Below are positions 11,501-26,000 of a stretch of 64,000 bases of DNA, one piece after another (within the stretch, counting starts at the first letter, position 1; each line of letters opens with the position of its first letter). The notes under the pieces are model-generated. The model saw only the letters and a list, made by a program, of their open reading frames with translations. It ran no database searches and was not told the origin of the DNA. The translations under genes and the position numbers were made by a program. The stretch spans positions 62,001 to 126,000 of the forward strand of contig JAFCMP010000154.1 of the NCBI GenBank assembly GCA_017506865.1, given 5' to 3'. This DNA comes from Tribonema minus (taxonomy: Eukaryota > Sar > Xanthophyceae > Tribonematales > Tribonemataceae).

Positions 11501-14500
11501 GCATGTCTCGCCGTACCTCAAAGTACGCTGTGAAGTTTACGTGCTCAGGCGTGGGCCCCAGGTGGTGGCAGTCACGCAGCAATTAATGTTATGCCAGCGT
11601 GAACGCAGTATGAAGGCGATTGTTGTTGTGCTGCTGCAGCTGCAACAGTTCTAACCCCCTTGACACTCTATACAGTTCATATCAGCTTCCCTCTTGGACG
11701 GGGAGTTTGCTTGAAGTTGCAAGGTTGTGCCAGCGGCACTTGAAGTCCTGCTTCATGTCTGGAGGTATTGAACGCTGCATGATTTGATCGCATGCACCAA
11801 CCAGCACAGAGGCTCTTGCGAAGGCTCGTGGGGCACCATTGCTGGATATTGAGGCTGCCTTGGAGGAGTTGCGGCGCGCTTAGACGGAACTTTATGAAAA
11901 ACAAATCAAAAAGATCGTTGAGCTCTAGGTGACAAGGGATGGTTAGCCGCAAGTGCCTTCCACCAATAACTGTGGTCGCCGCTGCTGCAGTCATTGGCCA
12001 CGAGTTAAACAGTGCCACCATAACCACAGTAGACAAAAGGACTTATGATAGAGTGACTGGACTGCTGGCTTTGCCGTGTTTCTCACCCCATGACCGATAG
12101 CCGCATCGCCTCTCCAGCCGTGAGCGTCATGTATCATGTTTGCTCTGTGCGCTGCTACTCGTGAGCTTGACCACTACTACATCCTGCGAGTGCTACGCCG
12201 GGACTTCAGCTCTCACTTGAAGTTATGCACAGTCACCTGCAGCACGTGCTGCCGTCTTGCAACGCTCGCTCGCCGCAGGGAGCACATCGCCGCTATGCTG
12301 GGACTGGCGAAGAGCAACAACAACTGCTTCGAACTTCAAGACCAGCACAACACGGACGCCGAGGGCGAGTGCGTCCCGGGACTGACAGTTACAGGCTGGA
12401 AAACCGCCGCGTCTGCTCTCGCGCGGTGCCTGTACGAGCAGAAATGGGCGGACCTCACGTGCGCCGAGTTGACAGACCAGGTCAGGATCTACAGTAGAAG
12501 TACTTCAACCTGAAGTTGTTGTGTGGGTCTGTCGCTTGCTATTGCTGTGTAGTGGGTGCTGTGGGGGGGCGGGGTATGGCGCGCGAGCTTCGCATGCTAC
12601 ACCTAGGAGTGAAAGCAAGGCCAGCACCCATGCAGCAAAGTATTTCCAAAGCCACAAGTGGATTTTTTAAGTAAACTTGTACTTGAAGCGCGACAGAGAT
12701 GCTTTGGGCGCTTGCGCTGACAGTCCAGGTCGGTAATAAGACGCCCGAAGTGTGCAGGAGACGTACGTCTTTAAAACGTGAGTGTGCTGCAGTGTTGCAC
12801 CATCGGCAGGGTTAGGGTAAGGGAGAGGGTGAGGGTGGGGATGAGGCTTCGTACTTAGGGTTAGGGTTGGGGTTAGGGTTAGCCGCGCTGCTCAAGTTGA
12901 AGTACCCTCCAAATGAGGTACACGCTGAAGCTCATACCACTTACTGTTGTAAGCACTCCAAAGCTCCCAAGCGTACCCCTCACACATTCTTCACACTCTC
13001 TCGTGCGCGCCCTGTACTAGGTTGGAGTCATGTGCCTGCAGCATGGGCAGCTGCTGCGTGCACTGTTCAACTTGAAGTACAATCAAAATGAAGCACATTT
13101 TCAAGTTCATGCCACTTACTGTTACACGCAACCTCTGTCTTGGTCATGTTCTTTACTAGGTCGGCGTCATGTGCCTGCAGCACGGGCAGCTGCTGCGCGC
13201 GTTGCGCACGCGCTTCGCGGGCCTGTTCTCGCGCATGCACCGCCTCTACAGCGACTCCCTGTGGCAGGTCGACCAGTGCGTGGCGGCGCTGCGCGACGCT
13301 CAGGTGCGTCACTTCAAGTGCGCACAATCTTCAAGTGCCTACTTGAAGTACTTGATGAGCATGGCAGAGCTTCCTTCTGAAGCTCTGCATCAAGCAGCAC
13401 GGCGGTTACATCACGCAGGTGGCGTGGTTCACAGCAACGAAAAGGTCCCGCGCATGCGGTGCCCGGTACTTTTACTGACGCCTAGCAACAACAAAAGTGC
13501 GTTGGCGTCTGATACCACAATGATTGAACCACACCTCGGCAAGACCCACAGGATTCACACTGGCCTGTGCATGCACGCCCGTTGCTTCAAGGCCCCATGG
13601 CGCATTTGCCAGTGTGTGGCAGCGCCGCGCGTTGCCCAGGCGACAGGCCAACACTACCCCTGGGTGCGTACATCCGCGAGCAATGGTGTAATGTAAGTTC
13701 TATACCCTACTTGAGGTTAGAAAATAAAGTACTTTCTTGCGGAAAATGTCAAATGGGTTGTATCACAGAGCGCCAATGAGTGTGTGCGTGAAGTCAGCTC
13801 TTGAATATATGCCCCCCCACAGCGAGTCTGCGTGGCGGATCCACCTGTGCGATCTGCGCACGCGCCATCTGAATGACAGCACTGCTCAACATCACCGCCG
13901 CGGACACTTCCGCGATGCGCTTCTGCGCGAGTCATCGCGTGTCCATGCGTGCACTTCCGCGTAGTCCAAGTGTGCACTTCAACGTGTGGCGATGCTCAAA
14001 GCAGACCCCCCATGGACTCAGGGGGATGCACAGCGATACATGCGCGCGCTGTATCAAGTGCTCACATCTCCATGCTCGTGCTTTCTTGTACTTTGAAAGT
14101 GCACTCAAATGGGCGGCGATGCTCAAAGGAAGGCACAATTTTCTACGCATGAGAGATGGGACAAATGCAGAGTGCAATTTCGCTCTTTTCGAGCGGTTCC
14201 CGCCATATTGGCCTGAGTGCAGCAGCGACAGTCGTGGTGAAGCCATGCGAATGTGCATCGTTGACAAGCGGCCGCGATGCGTCCCTTGCAGGCGGCGAAG
14301 GAGGGCGCCGATGCGCAGTGGAGGGTGCGCGTCCAAGCCATGGAGAGGGTGAGTGTGCCTAGGGGGTGTGTATACTCTTTGAAGCGTATACTTCAAGTAT
14401 AGAGATGCTAAGTCGGCGACGCTCAAGAAGTATTTGATGCTGATGAGAAATGCCGCTGTTGTCGAGGGTTGTCGCACAACATGTCAATACTTGGAAGTAT

Positions 14501-17500
14501 ATGAAAGGCATGGTGCATATACAGCAAGTCAACACTTCAGAGTGCATGCTGCTGCAACGTACCTGACTCTTGTATTGTCGCATGATTGTTGCCGCGCAGT
14601 GACGCACTCCACGCTTCCAGCACTTCTACTTCCTCAGTTGGGCTTATAAATTATTTCAAACAGTGATGCATCCATACCTGACACTTTGCATGTATGATCA
14701 GTATAGGGTCAGTGTGCGTTTGCTAACCCTAACCCTAACCCAACCCTCACTTTACTCCAGCCTAAACCCTAGCAGCGCAGCCCACCAAGCCTGTCAGTTC
14801 ACCTTGCCCTGATGTCAGCGACAACTCGCGTCAGGCTGCTGCTCCAGAGGCCCGCCGATTGAGCGCATGCAGAGCGCGAAGGAGGCCAGGCGCCGTCTGC
14901 TGCTTGTTTGAGGCTGGCGTGATGTTCCAGCTGCTCAACCGCCGGAATCGTGGCACATCGTGAACTGTGCCGCAAGCTTTGCAGCTCAGCATATGGCATG
15001 CGTGGCATTTACTATCGCGCCATCTGAAACATCCGCTGCACCACCAGGATTGTCGCATGTCGTGAATTGCGCCACAAGCAGTGCAGGTTGGCACATGGCA
15101 TTCGTGGCATTTGCCATCATATCATTGCGCATGGCGCAACTGCTGACCATGCGTGCTCTGATACATACCTACCTGCCCCCGCGCCTGCAGGAGTGCGAGG
15201 GCCGCGTCGCGCAAGTGCGGGAGAGGGCCGCGACGGCCGAGGTGAGCGGGCGCTGAGCGCTGCTGCAGCATGCATGGGAACTCTAGCACTGCGTCCATTC
15301 TCCTTCTGCCATGTGCATGACGGCAACACGGTAGCAGATCGGTTCTTTGTGAGTGAAGCTCCGATGAAAAGCCCGCGCCCGGTGGCCTGCGCGCTGCATG
15401 GAGTTGAAGTGGGCAGTGTTGAAGATGGCGTTGTCTGAGGAGTTGTATATTCCGACACGCCTGTTTGGGTACGGACTTGTCCACTCGCGTCATACTTTTT
15501 TTCATCAGAGCGAGATGGGATACTGTATCCACACTGTTGCTGGTGGCATACTGGCCGCAAACCTATGTTTAACGCGCTATCAGAGATGCTGCTGCCGTCA
15601 CGCCGCAAGCGACGCATGCTCTGCCGTAGGCCGAGCACGAGCGCAAGACCGAGGAGAGCCGCCAGCAGACGGAGCGCATGGGCGACACCCTCAAGACACT
15701 TTCTGGCATTTTCCGGAACATGCAGGTACCCTTTAGACGTATCCTGGCATTTTCCGGAGTATGCAGGTACTCTAAGACACTTTGTTTCAGAATACAGATA
15801 TCCCCCAGATGCTTTCTGGCATGTTTCGGAGTACGCAGGTGCGCTGCCTCGCCACCTCGGTGACTCCTCTGCATGCGGCCTGGGGCGGTGTGACGGGCGG
15901 TTGAGCGCTGTCACACGCAAGATTCTCATATCGACATCACCGGCTCTTCTCGTACGCGTAACGACACGCGCTGCAGCACAGAGTGGACGACGCCGTTGTG
16001 GAGTCTGGGGTGTCTGGGTGCCCGCACGGGGACGATTGTCGGCGCCAGGTGTCAACCAATGATGTTGCCAGAAATTTCAAGGAATAGAGGGCACCCGCAC
16101 CCCTGCTGTGCACCGATGCTCCAGTGCCTGCATTGGATTTCATCGGCTGCGAATGTTTTGTCTGTAGCATCAATGTGTTCTCAGGATTAGGGTTGGAGTT
16201 TAGGGTTTAGGTTAGGGTTAGGGCTAGGGTTAGGTTTGGGTTGTTCTTGCGGACAGCTCAGATACCCACGTGTCATCTCCTGACAACACTTGCGACGTTG
16301 TGGGAATGCTGTTTGACGTGCACAACATCACTGTTGAGCTGTATTGCAAACGCTTCTGGTAGCCAGCACGCATGTTGTCCATGATCCTCAAGCTCTCTGC
16401 ATTGCCGTTAGAGTACGTCTGACGGGCACAAGTAGACTTGCAACGTACTGCACCAGCCGAAACTACAAATGGCTTTGGTTAGAGTCAGCATTAGGGTTAG
16501 ACTGAGGGTTGCAGTTAGTTTTCACGGTGATGCCATCGGCCACTTCAAGGTGACGACAGGGTTCATGTACATAATCAATGCACATGTTACCACTGGGCTT
16601 GTGATGTGTCAATGCTCTCATGTTCAAGGCTTGTATACATACACTCAGAGTCAGTGGGTAGTTGAGGTTGAAACACCCTTGTGCATCAGCATCACCAGCT
16701 CCAGCAGCTTCCGTTGCTGACATGAGCGAGACCTTTGCATTCCACAACTATGATGCAGCCGAAAAGACAATAAAACAGGCGCCTTCTTGCGCCGATTCAA
16801 CTTGCTGAGCACTGAGGTCTGTATCATTGCTCATCGCTGCTGGCAGGGTGACAGCGACGCGCTGGCCGCGAGCGACTTCAGGGACAAAGTGCGCCGCCTG
16901 GAGGTGAGGCGTGGTGTCAGCACTTCAAGTTGAAGTACCAGATCTATTTTGTTTTTTCAGTCAACTTGTTGTAAGTCTTTAACCTGCGACTTTGCTTTCA
17001 AACCGAACCTTTTGCCTTCTGAATGAGATAATGGTCAAGTGCGTATGGACTTGTATTTATAAAGGCCCAAGGGAGGCCGGGTTGCCTATGCAATCGAAAA
17101 GCTTGCGTCAACGCAGCAGCCTAGTCTGCGCTGTGCCCTAGGAGCTTGGATACCGGCGCCGCAACACAGCCCAGCATTCGCGCTCCACGTGTGTACGCCA
17201 TGACGCGCTCCGCCAACTCCCGCGCCAGCGATATGCTCAGCTCAATGAGGATCTGACGCTTAGCTAACCCGGCCTTGCGTAACACATCTGCCTTCCCCCC
17301 CCCTGAGCACAGTGCTGAGTGCATTGCCAATTCCTTAACAAAAAGGCTTGTCTGCTTGCCCAGCCGTCCGTACGACTCCTGCACGAATGGCACAAAAGCC
17401 CAAGATGACGTCAAGGTGCCGGTGTGGTGCTTGACCTTCGCGTCCTCCCCCACCCCAGCAGCATAGCCGTCCGTGTTCGAGGCATTTGTTTTGCCTGTCA

Positions 17501-20028
17501 GGTACGAGCTCGCTGTGGGCGCGCGCACACTTGTGTCTAGCAAGTGCTTCTACCTCGAAGTATATACAAATCACAAACTGAGAAGTGTGTGCTCGCTGCC
17601 GCTGGCCATGAACTTGGCTGCATGTTTTGTGCCTTTGCTGTGCTGATGATGTCAGCTTCTGAAGCTCAGTGCACAGCGTTTTGATACAAATGCGGTTTCA
17701 GAGTCAGCTCGTAAATGCCTATAGCCTGAGGATGGTCTTTTTTTATGGGCTGTGATACCGCATAGGCTTGCACACATGTGTACACCTCAGGTTTGCATCA
17801 AGTGCGCTCACAGGCCGCAATGCTGCGCCAATCGCTCATATACTTCAGGTAGATGCTTGAAGTGTGTACGGAAAAAAACACTTTGGCATGTCACAGGCGG
17901 CGGTGGCGGAGTGCGGCGTATGCTCAAGTCGAAATTGAACTTCGCTACACGCGCTCTGGTCGCTGCTGCAGCACCGTGCTTTCTATATGATGCGGTCCCC
18001 AAAGGTGGTGGGCAGCACGGCTGTTGATTTGCCCTATCACCGTGGCACAGCTCGCACTGGAACTCTGTACGGGACAAAACTGTGGCGTGTCACACGCGGC
18101 GGTGGCGGCGCGCGACGCGGAGATCGCCGCGCTCAAGGCTTCAAGTACAACACTTAGTATAACACCTGTATAACACTTCAAGTACAAATTGTACTTCTAC
18201 AAAAACACTGTGGCACGTCACAGGCGGCGGTGGCGGAGCGCGACGCGGAGATCGCCGCGCTCAAGGCGCTCGCAGAGCGTGACTGCACCGCTTGTGCTCA
18301 GTACTGCAAGCATCATGGTTTAAGTACGTACAGAAAACTGTGGCGCATCAAAGGTGGCTTCAACCAAGTACTTGAAGTGTGTACAAGAATAAAACTTTGC
18401 ACGTCACAGGCGGCGGTGGCGGAGCGCGACGCGGAGATCGCCGCGCTCAAGGCTACAAGTACTTCTATAACACTTCGTATAACACTTCAACGACAAACAA
18501 TTCAAGTACACTGTGGCACGTCACAGGCGGCAGTTGCGGAGCGCGACGCGGAGATTGCCGCGCTGAAGGCGCTGCGCGAGCAGAGCGTCGCCGCACAGGT
18601 GGAGGCCATGGTCAGCAAGAAGGCCATGGAGGACGCCAGGTGAGCACTGCTGCAATGACGTTTGGTTTCAGGTCGGAATTGGGGTGAGGGTCAGGGTAAG
18701 GCCAGGGGTAGCACTGCTGTGATGACTTTTGGTTGGGGGTTGGAATTGGGGATAGGATTAGGGTTAGGCCATGGGTCAGGCCATGGTCAGCAAGAGGGCC
18801 TTGAAGGATGCCAAGTGAGCACTGCTGCTGCTGAGACGGTGCAATTAGGGTCAGGATCAGGGTTGGGTTAGGGTCAGGGCTACGGACAGCGTCTGGCCAT
18901 TGGTCCGGCCATGTGAGCAATGCTGCGGTAACCTCTGGTTTGGGGTTGGAGGTGGGGGTCGGGTAGGTTATGAATCAGGCCATGACCAGCACGGAGAGTC
19001 TGGGACGGCATCAGGTGACCTGCTGCTGCTGGGTCGTGACCCTTAGGGAGAGGGTCAGCATCAGGCCTGCAGCATCACGGTCAGGGTTGGGGTTACGGCA
19101 AGGGTGAGATGCACGCCATGCTTTGGCCGTTGTCTGCAAGCAGAAGGATGCCAGGTGAGCACTGCGGCTGCTGAACCCAAATTCTTGGGCTCAGGGTGAG
19201 GGTATGATCAGGCCATCGGTCAGGCCGTGGCAAGAAGGCCTCGGAAGCCGCCACGTGAGGAGCAATGCTTCTGCTCAGGCAGGAGGCGGCGCACCTGCGC
19301 GATGACGCCCGTCCCGCCTTACCCTCACCCCCAGCGGCAGCAGCGCTCAGCCTCGGATGCACTAGCCCTACCCCCCATCATAGCGCCGTACCCCCTGCAC
19401 GCGGTGCCTCGCACGCCACAGGCAAGAGCTGCGCGACAAGCTTGACTGCGCGCGACGCTAACCCTAGCCTGAGCTCCAACTCTAACCCTGTGCCCCCTGC
19501 ATGCCACCTCGTACGCCACAGACAGGAGGCGGCGCACCTGCGCAAAGAGCTCGCGTGCCGCGCGAACGTCACGCAACACACCTGCGGCGGCGCGCTGTCG
19601 CGTCCGACCCCGAACCCTGACGCGCAGTCTCCGACGCACGTCGCCCTGTCACCGCTACTCAACATAGCCCTCATTCGCACGCGCGCCGACACTCCCCTGC
19701 CAGGCAGGAGGCGGCGCACCTGCGCGACGAGCTCTGACGCGCGTGGCGCTAACCCTAACCCTGGCCAGAATCTCAGCCCTACCCCTATACCCTCTGCATG
19801 CCCTCGCGGTTCCTAGCCCTAAGTAGCCCTAGCCCTAACCCCAGCCCTAACCCCGTACACCCTGCACGCCCTCACGGCGCGTCACGCCACAGGCAAGAAG
19901 CCGCGCACCTGCGCGACGAGCTCGCGCGCCGCGAGGACGTCATGCGCGAGCTCATGCAGGCCGAGGCGCAGCGCCTCGCGGAGCTGGAGGCGCTGCGCGC
20001 CAACATGCGCGACGCGCAGGCCGCGCCG

Positions 20029-20096
<68 letters not shown>

Positions 20097-23000
20097 CGAG
20101 AGCGACGGCGACGAGGACGCCGTGGTGAGCAAGGTTGAGCGCTACTGCATGTGCACACAAGCCCTAATACACAAACAAGCCCTGGGGCAGCAGGTTCGCA
20201 GGCCCGCTCCGGGTGAGTCGCTGCTGCGCCTGCAATCTCGGTTGACGAGCTTGATGAAGGTGTGCTGCATCATCCTGATGCATGATGATTTGAAATCGTC
20301 TATCGTGCAACTGCGTGTCAGCACCCGACGCGCCAGGCGGAGGACTTCACACCTCGACACGCACGACGCTCATCGACCCACGTTTCATCCACCCGTCGTA
20401 ACTGAAATCTGCGCAGCGGACCAGAACGCGTAGCGCGCGTCTCGACATGCGCTGGTGATGCAGCCAATGTTACCTACTCCAGGTAGAAGTAATTGAACTA
20501 TGCGCTGCTGCTGAACTTGAAACTTGCTCGCTGCGCGTCCGTGTGCCACCCCGCCACCCCTGCAGACCGTGCGCAGCGGCAGCGTGGCGCTCATGAAGCT
20601 CGGCGTAGCCGCGGCGCCGACCGCGGACCGCGCGGCGCGCGTTCCCAGCGACGGCGGCGGCATGGCGCGCTCGCCGTCGTCGCGCCACGCCGCCGTCGTC
20701 AGCGAAGACGAGGGCGCTGTGGGCAAGGTCAGTACGCTGGGGTCACGGTCCTGAACCTATCTGTGACCGTAACCCTAGCCCTGATATCCTGACCTTCAGC
20801 TTCTCGAGTGCATTGATTTCGGGCTGCTGCGGGCAAGGTCAGCACGCTGGAATTACGGGCATGAAGCTAGTCCAGTGCGAGTGCGTTGAATGCGGGTGGC
20901 GCTGGTCTTGACGCTTCACCAGAAGTACTCGCGGGCAAGGCAAGCATGTTCGGAGTCAGAGTTGAAGTGGTCGCGACGCCTTGCACGGGGAGTGCACCGT
21001 GGCTTCGCTACTACTGCAACTTCAAGTCCCCGCTTGATCCTCATCCCTACCGTTTACCCTTGTTGTGCAGTTTCCTTTCTGCAGCGGCACGGCATCATGG
21101 CGCCACCGTCACAGCGCTCCGTAGCCTTATCTGAATTCTCGGGTTTTTTTGTAACCCTTAACCCGCCCCAACCCTGAAGCCGCCATCATCTGCATGTGGC
21201 GCGTCGCGTGTATCGCAGCCACACATCATCATGATGTCGGTATCGCAGTGTGACTTGGCCTACTCCCACCCCTTACCCTGACCCTGACCCTGACCCTAGT
21301 CCTGCAGCCACCCAGCATTGTGGCGTTGCCGTCGCTCATCAGCCCAGCTGCAACCCCGACTGTAATGTTACCTCTAGCCCTGACCATTTCTGTGCACGTT
21401 TCTGTTTTTCTTTTCTTCTTGTGCAGCCGCACGGCATCATGGCGTGGCCGTCGCAGCGCTCGCTGCATTGCTTGGCCTGGCCCTAGCCCTGATTAAAACC
21501 TCGACCTGACATAAACCGTAACCCTTTGTCCGCACTGTTGAACTGTGTGACCTGCAGCCGCACGGCATCATGGCGTCGCCGTCGCGCTCGCTGCGCTCGC
21601 AGTCGCCCGCGCGTTACTTCAACTTCAGACCTAATGTCAATCTCAGCCCCGACCCTTCTTGTACCCGTTTTTCGTGTGCAGCCGCACGGCATCATGGCGT
21701 CGCCGTCGCAGCGCTCGCTGTGCGCGCAGACGCCCGCGGGCGGCGCCACGCCAGCCAAGGGGCGCTCCATGCTGTCGCTGACGTTCAGCAAGGCGTCCAT
21801 GGCGCAGGGCAGCGCCAGGATGGAGCGCCAGAGCAGCCGTGAGTGGTAGAACACACTGAAATTCATGAAGTGAAATTTATGAATTCGTTCAACTTGATGA
21901 ATGACATGGCGCAGGGCAGCGCCAGGATGGAGCACCAGAGCGGCCGTGAGTGGCGCGCATTTTGTATTTCAGATCTATTGGTTAGCTGGTGTTTTCAATA
22001 GAACTGAAGTTCAGGAAACTGTTCAACTTGATGGCAGTGCTGGTCCAACAGTACTGAAAATCAAGAATTCGTCCAACACGTGACAATGATTTGTCGCCCA
22101 CTTTGTATTTGCAATCAATTGGCATTGAATGGGTCTACACAACTAGAGTTCAAGAAAGTTTCAACTCAATGAATGAACTGTCACTTCATTCACTTCATGT
22201 GTTCAGCCAGAGCAGCCGCGATGAATATACCTCAAGGTTTCTTCACTAAAGCTGTCATAGATGGAATGCGGCAGACTTCAGCTTTTAGTATTGAACTTCA
22301 AAATCTGTTTCAAAAACTTCAAGTGTTGCCTACGCACGCCCGTTCCTCCATGGAGCGGGTGCGGATCACTCTCAGAACTGCTGAATTTTCACTCGCAGCG
22401 CTGCTCGACCTGCGCCGCAAGCCACGATGGGCACGAGTCCGGCGTTGCGGCAGCATCAAGCACTCTTAGCTCTCTGAATCTAGTGCGGGTCACTCTCGGT
22501 ACTGCTAAAACTTCACTCGCAGCGCTGCTCAACCGCACCGCAGGCCACGAGACGCACGCCTCCGAATCAGTGTCGGCAGCAGCATGAAGCAAATTTCACT
22601 TTCTGCGTTAATATACTGCTGAAACACTCGCAGCGCTGCTCAACCGGCGCCGCAGGCCAGCGACACGACTCTGACGGCGCAGCGCCCGCAGCAGCACTGA
22701 GCAACTTCACTTGCTGCTATGAATTCACTGCTGAAACTTCCCTCGCAGCGCTGCTCAACCTGCGCCGCAGGCCGCGAGAGACACGACTCCGGCGGCTCGG
22801 CGCCGGCAGCAGCATTAAGCAAACTTCATTTTCTGCTGTAAATTTGCAGCTGAAATTTCACTCGCAGCGCTGCTCCACCTGCGCCGCAGGCCACGAGAGA
22901 CACGACTCCGGCGGCGGCGCGGCGGCGGCGGAGTACGGCAGCGACGGCGAAGACGAGTGCGCGTCCGTCGTTGTCAGCAGCGTGCTGTGCATCAAGTGCC

Positions 23001-26000
23001 GCCGCTCGCTGGACGACCTGGCCAACATCAAGGAGGTACTTGAAGTTGAAGCATTGAGTGACGCTCCTGCCGTTGTACGTCCGGCCGGTCGGCGCGCACT
23101 GCCCCAGCGCATCGTTGCTGCAGTGAACTTCTGCTGCGGAGGTGGCGGTGAGCTCTGCATTGTGCATCAAGCGCCGCTGCACCCTCGACGAAATTGGGAG
23201 AATGAAATTATTCCCCCGCCTCCTCCCTTTACACGACTCAAGCACACACGGCTCAATAGGAGCATGCGTGAATAGAAAGTGGTGCAAAACAGCCCAAGGG
23301 TTTCTGCTCCACAAGCGGGAGTAAATAAAGTACACACAGCTCGTGGTGTGCACCTGTACATGCGATGGGCCTCGCCTATCACGCGTACAGGATCGGCCGC
23401 CACTGGTCCGGCCACAACACTGCGATGCGTGGGCAGTATGAGGCTCAATGCGGTGCGGATCATGGAATGTTGCAGTAGGATGACGCTCTTGAAACCCCTC
23501 TCAGAGCTGGGCAAGTGCCTCACGCGCGGTCACCCCGATTTTCGGGCCTGGCTGGAAATGGCCCCAGATGCGCCCGGCGCCTGCAGCACGGCAGTGCTCT
23601 GCGGCTGCCCGCCTCGCCCGCCAGCTGCTGCGTCTTGATCTCGGCGGTGCAAAGTGTAACGAGCATGCGTCTAGCCCAGTAGAGAGCCACAGCGAGCTTC
23701 TGATGTGTACATGCGTACCCCGCAAACTACTCTTCCCACCGCTCAACCCCTGGCCGCAGAGGCGCTTTCCAAGAACGCTCCGCGGCTGCAATTAATACAA
23801 TACTCGCTCCAAGAACGCTCCGCGACTGCTACTAGTACTCGCCTGCTGTCGAACTTGGGCGCCGCGAAGCCTCACAAGCAGCCTCTCCAATCGGCAAAGA
23901 ACGACTCCTAACTTCTGTATCTTCCACGCAAACCACCCGCCCCCCTCTCAGGCGCTGGCCGCAGACCCTCATGTCCAGAACGCTCTGTGGCTGCAGTGCT
24001 ACGCATACGGGCTGCCGCTGCCCAACCGCAGCAGTGCAAAGCCCCGCGAGCAGCCTCCTCCATTACGGAGATGCACAGCAAATCCGTGACGCACGTATGC
24101 GCGCTTCACCCCCCCTACCCCCCCCCCCCCCCCCCACTTCTCAGGCTCTGGCCACGGAGGCCCGTTCCAAGATCGAGCGCCTCGGCTGCAGTGCTATGCC
24201 TATCGGCTGCTGCTGCCCCAAGTTGAATATTTGAAGCCTCACAAGCTGCCTCTCCAATCGGCATAGCTCTACACCTAACTCTCGATATGTTCCATGCAAA
24301 CCACCCGTCCACCTCTCAGGCACTGGCCGCAGAGGCCCGTTCCAAGAACGCGCCGCGGCTGCAGTGCTACGCCTATCGGCTGCTGCTGCCCAATCTCGGC
24401 GGCGCGAAGCCGCAGCGCCCCGTCGCGTGGGTGCGCGCCATGATGCGCGCAGTCGTGCGCGCCAAGGTGTGGGACGACGCCGTCCTCCGCGCTCAGCAGG
24501 TGGGTAGTTCTCAAAGACTTAACCCCACCTTGGGGTTGGAACTAGGGCTAGGGCCAGTTTTTGGGGTTTACAACTTCAAGTTGTTCAAGTTGGGTTAGGG
24601 TTAAGGTCAACTGACATGCGACGACGCCGTCCTCTGCGCTCAGCAGGTGGGTCACCCTGAACCCTAGCCCTAAGTTAGACTCTAACCCTACTGAGTCAGG
24701 GTTGGAGGTAAGGCTAGGGCCGTTATTATGGTAGACGCTAGGGTTAGGGTTAGGGTTTCACGCTGCAGGGGACGACACTGTCCTCCGCGCTCAGCTAGCA
24801 GGTCATGTTGTACCCTAACCCTGACGTAGGGCTAGAAGTAGGGCTAGGGCGAGTGATGGGGTTGAAGCTAGGGTTAGGGTTTAGTTTCACCCTTGTGGGA
24901 TGACGCCGTCCTGCGCGCTCGGGTTATATCTGACTCCGACCCCAAGCTAGGGTTGGAAGTAGGGCTGGGGCCAGTGTTGAAGTTGTATATTATGTCCTGG
25001 ACCGCATGCGCTAAGCACACGATAAATCGGGCTTGCAATGACTAAATTTACGGAGGGGCCGGCGGTTCGGCGCTGGCCGGCAGGGGCCGCGGCACGTGCA
25101 ACAGTGCGATGCGGCGGTAAGCGCTCTGACGTCGCCATCAGGGGCAATGACTGCGTTCCAGTTGTCGATCACGACACGTGTGAGCGCCCGCTGTAGCGCG
25201 AGGGAGGTGCGGCGGCGCCAGAAGTGTTGACGTTGATGCTAGGATTAGGGTTTCACCCCATGTGGGACGACGCCGTCCTTCGCGCTCTGCGGTTGGGTCA
25301 CCCTAAGACTAGCTTTCGAATCTGATTAGGGTGGAGGTGTAGTGACGCTAGAAACAGTGCGCCGGGACTTCATTCTCCGCGCTCAGCAGGTGCGGCTAGG
25401 GTTGGGCTCAAAGTAGCATCAGGGTATCGGCAAGGATGTTGGTAAACTCTGCCTGTGAGTGGGACACCCGCGCTCAGCAGGTGGGGTCAGGGTTAGGATT
25501 TAGGCCTAGGCTGAGGGCTGCGGTGAGGGTTAGCATCCCGGAGCGAACCCTCCGTGGCCGACACCGTCCCGCTAACCCTAACTCTAGCCCCGGCACGTGC
25601 GTTTTTTGGTTGGAGTCCGGGGTAGATCTGGATGAGAGCAAGTGGACGTCAATTCGTTGCAGATTTAAGTTTTGTGCTTCAAGTTGTGTGCGATGGTTTT
25701 GGACACCCTGCCGCATTTCAACCCTAACCCTAACCCTTGTGCTCGCTTCCTGGGTTGTGATTGAGCTCTGCAATGCGCAGGACAAGCGCGTGCGCTTTAC
25801 CCCGGAGTTGGTGTACGCAATCTTCCAGCCCGCGCGCGCGGCGGGGCTGCTCAACTGGATCGGCCTCTGCTTCTCCGCAGCGTCGACTCTGCGCAGTCTG
25901 CACCGCACCCCGACCACTAGTCTGAACCCTAGCCAGTTGCACCATGAATTGTTGTTTTCGCTTGCTGAGCCATTGTTGCACTCGCCTGCAACGCGCAGGA

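Noticed and set aside
20029-20093. Minus-strand polyproline/polyalanine proteins over the GGC run
   Set aside because: Shadow of the polyglycine codons of exon 13.
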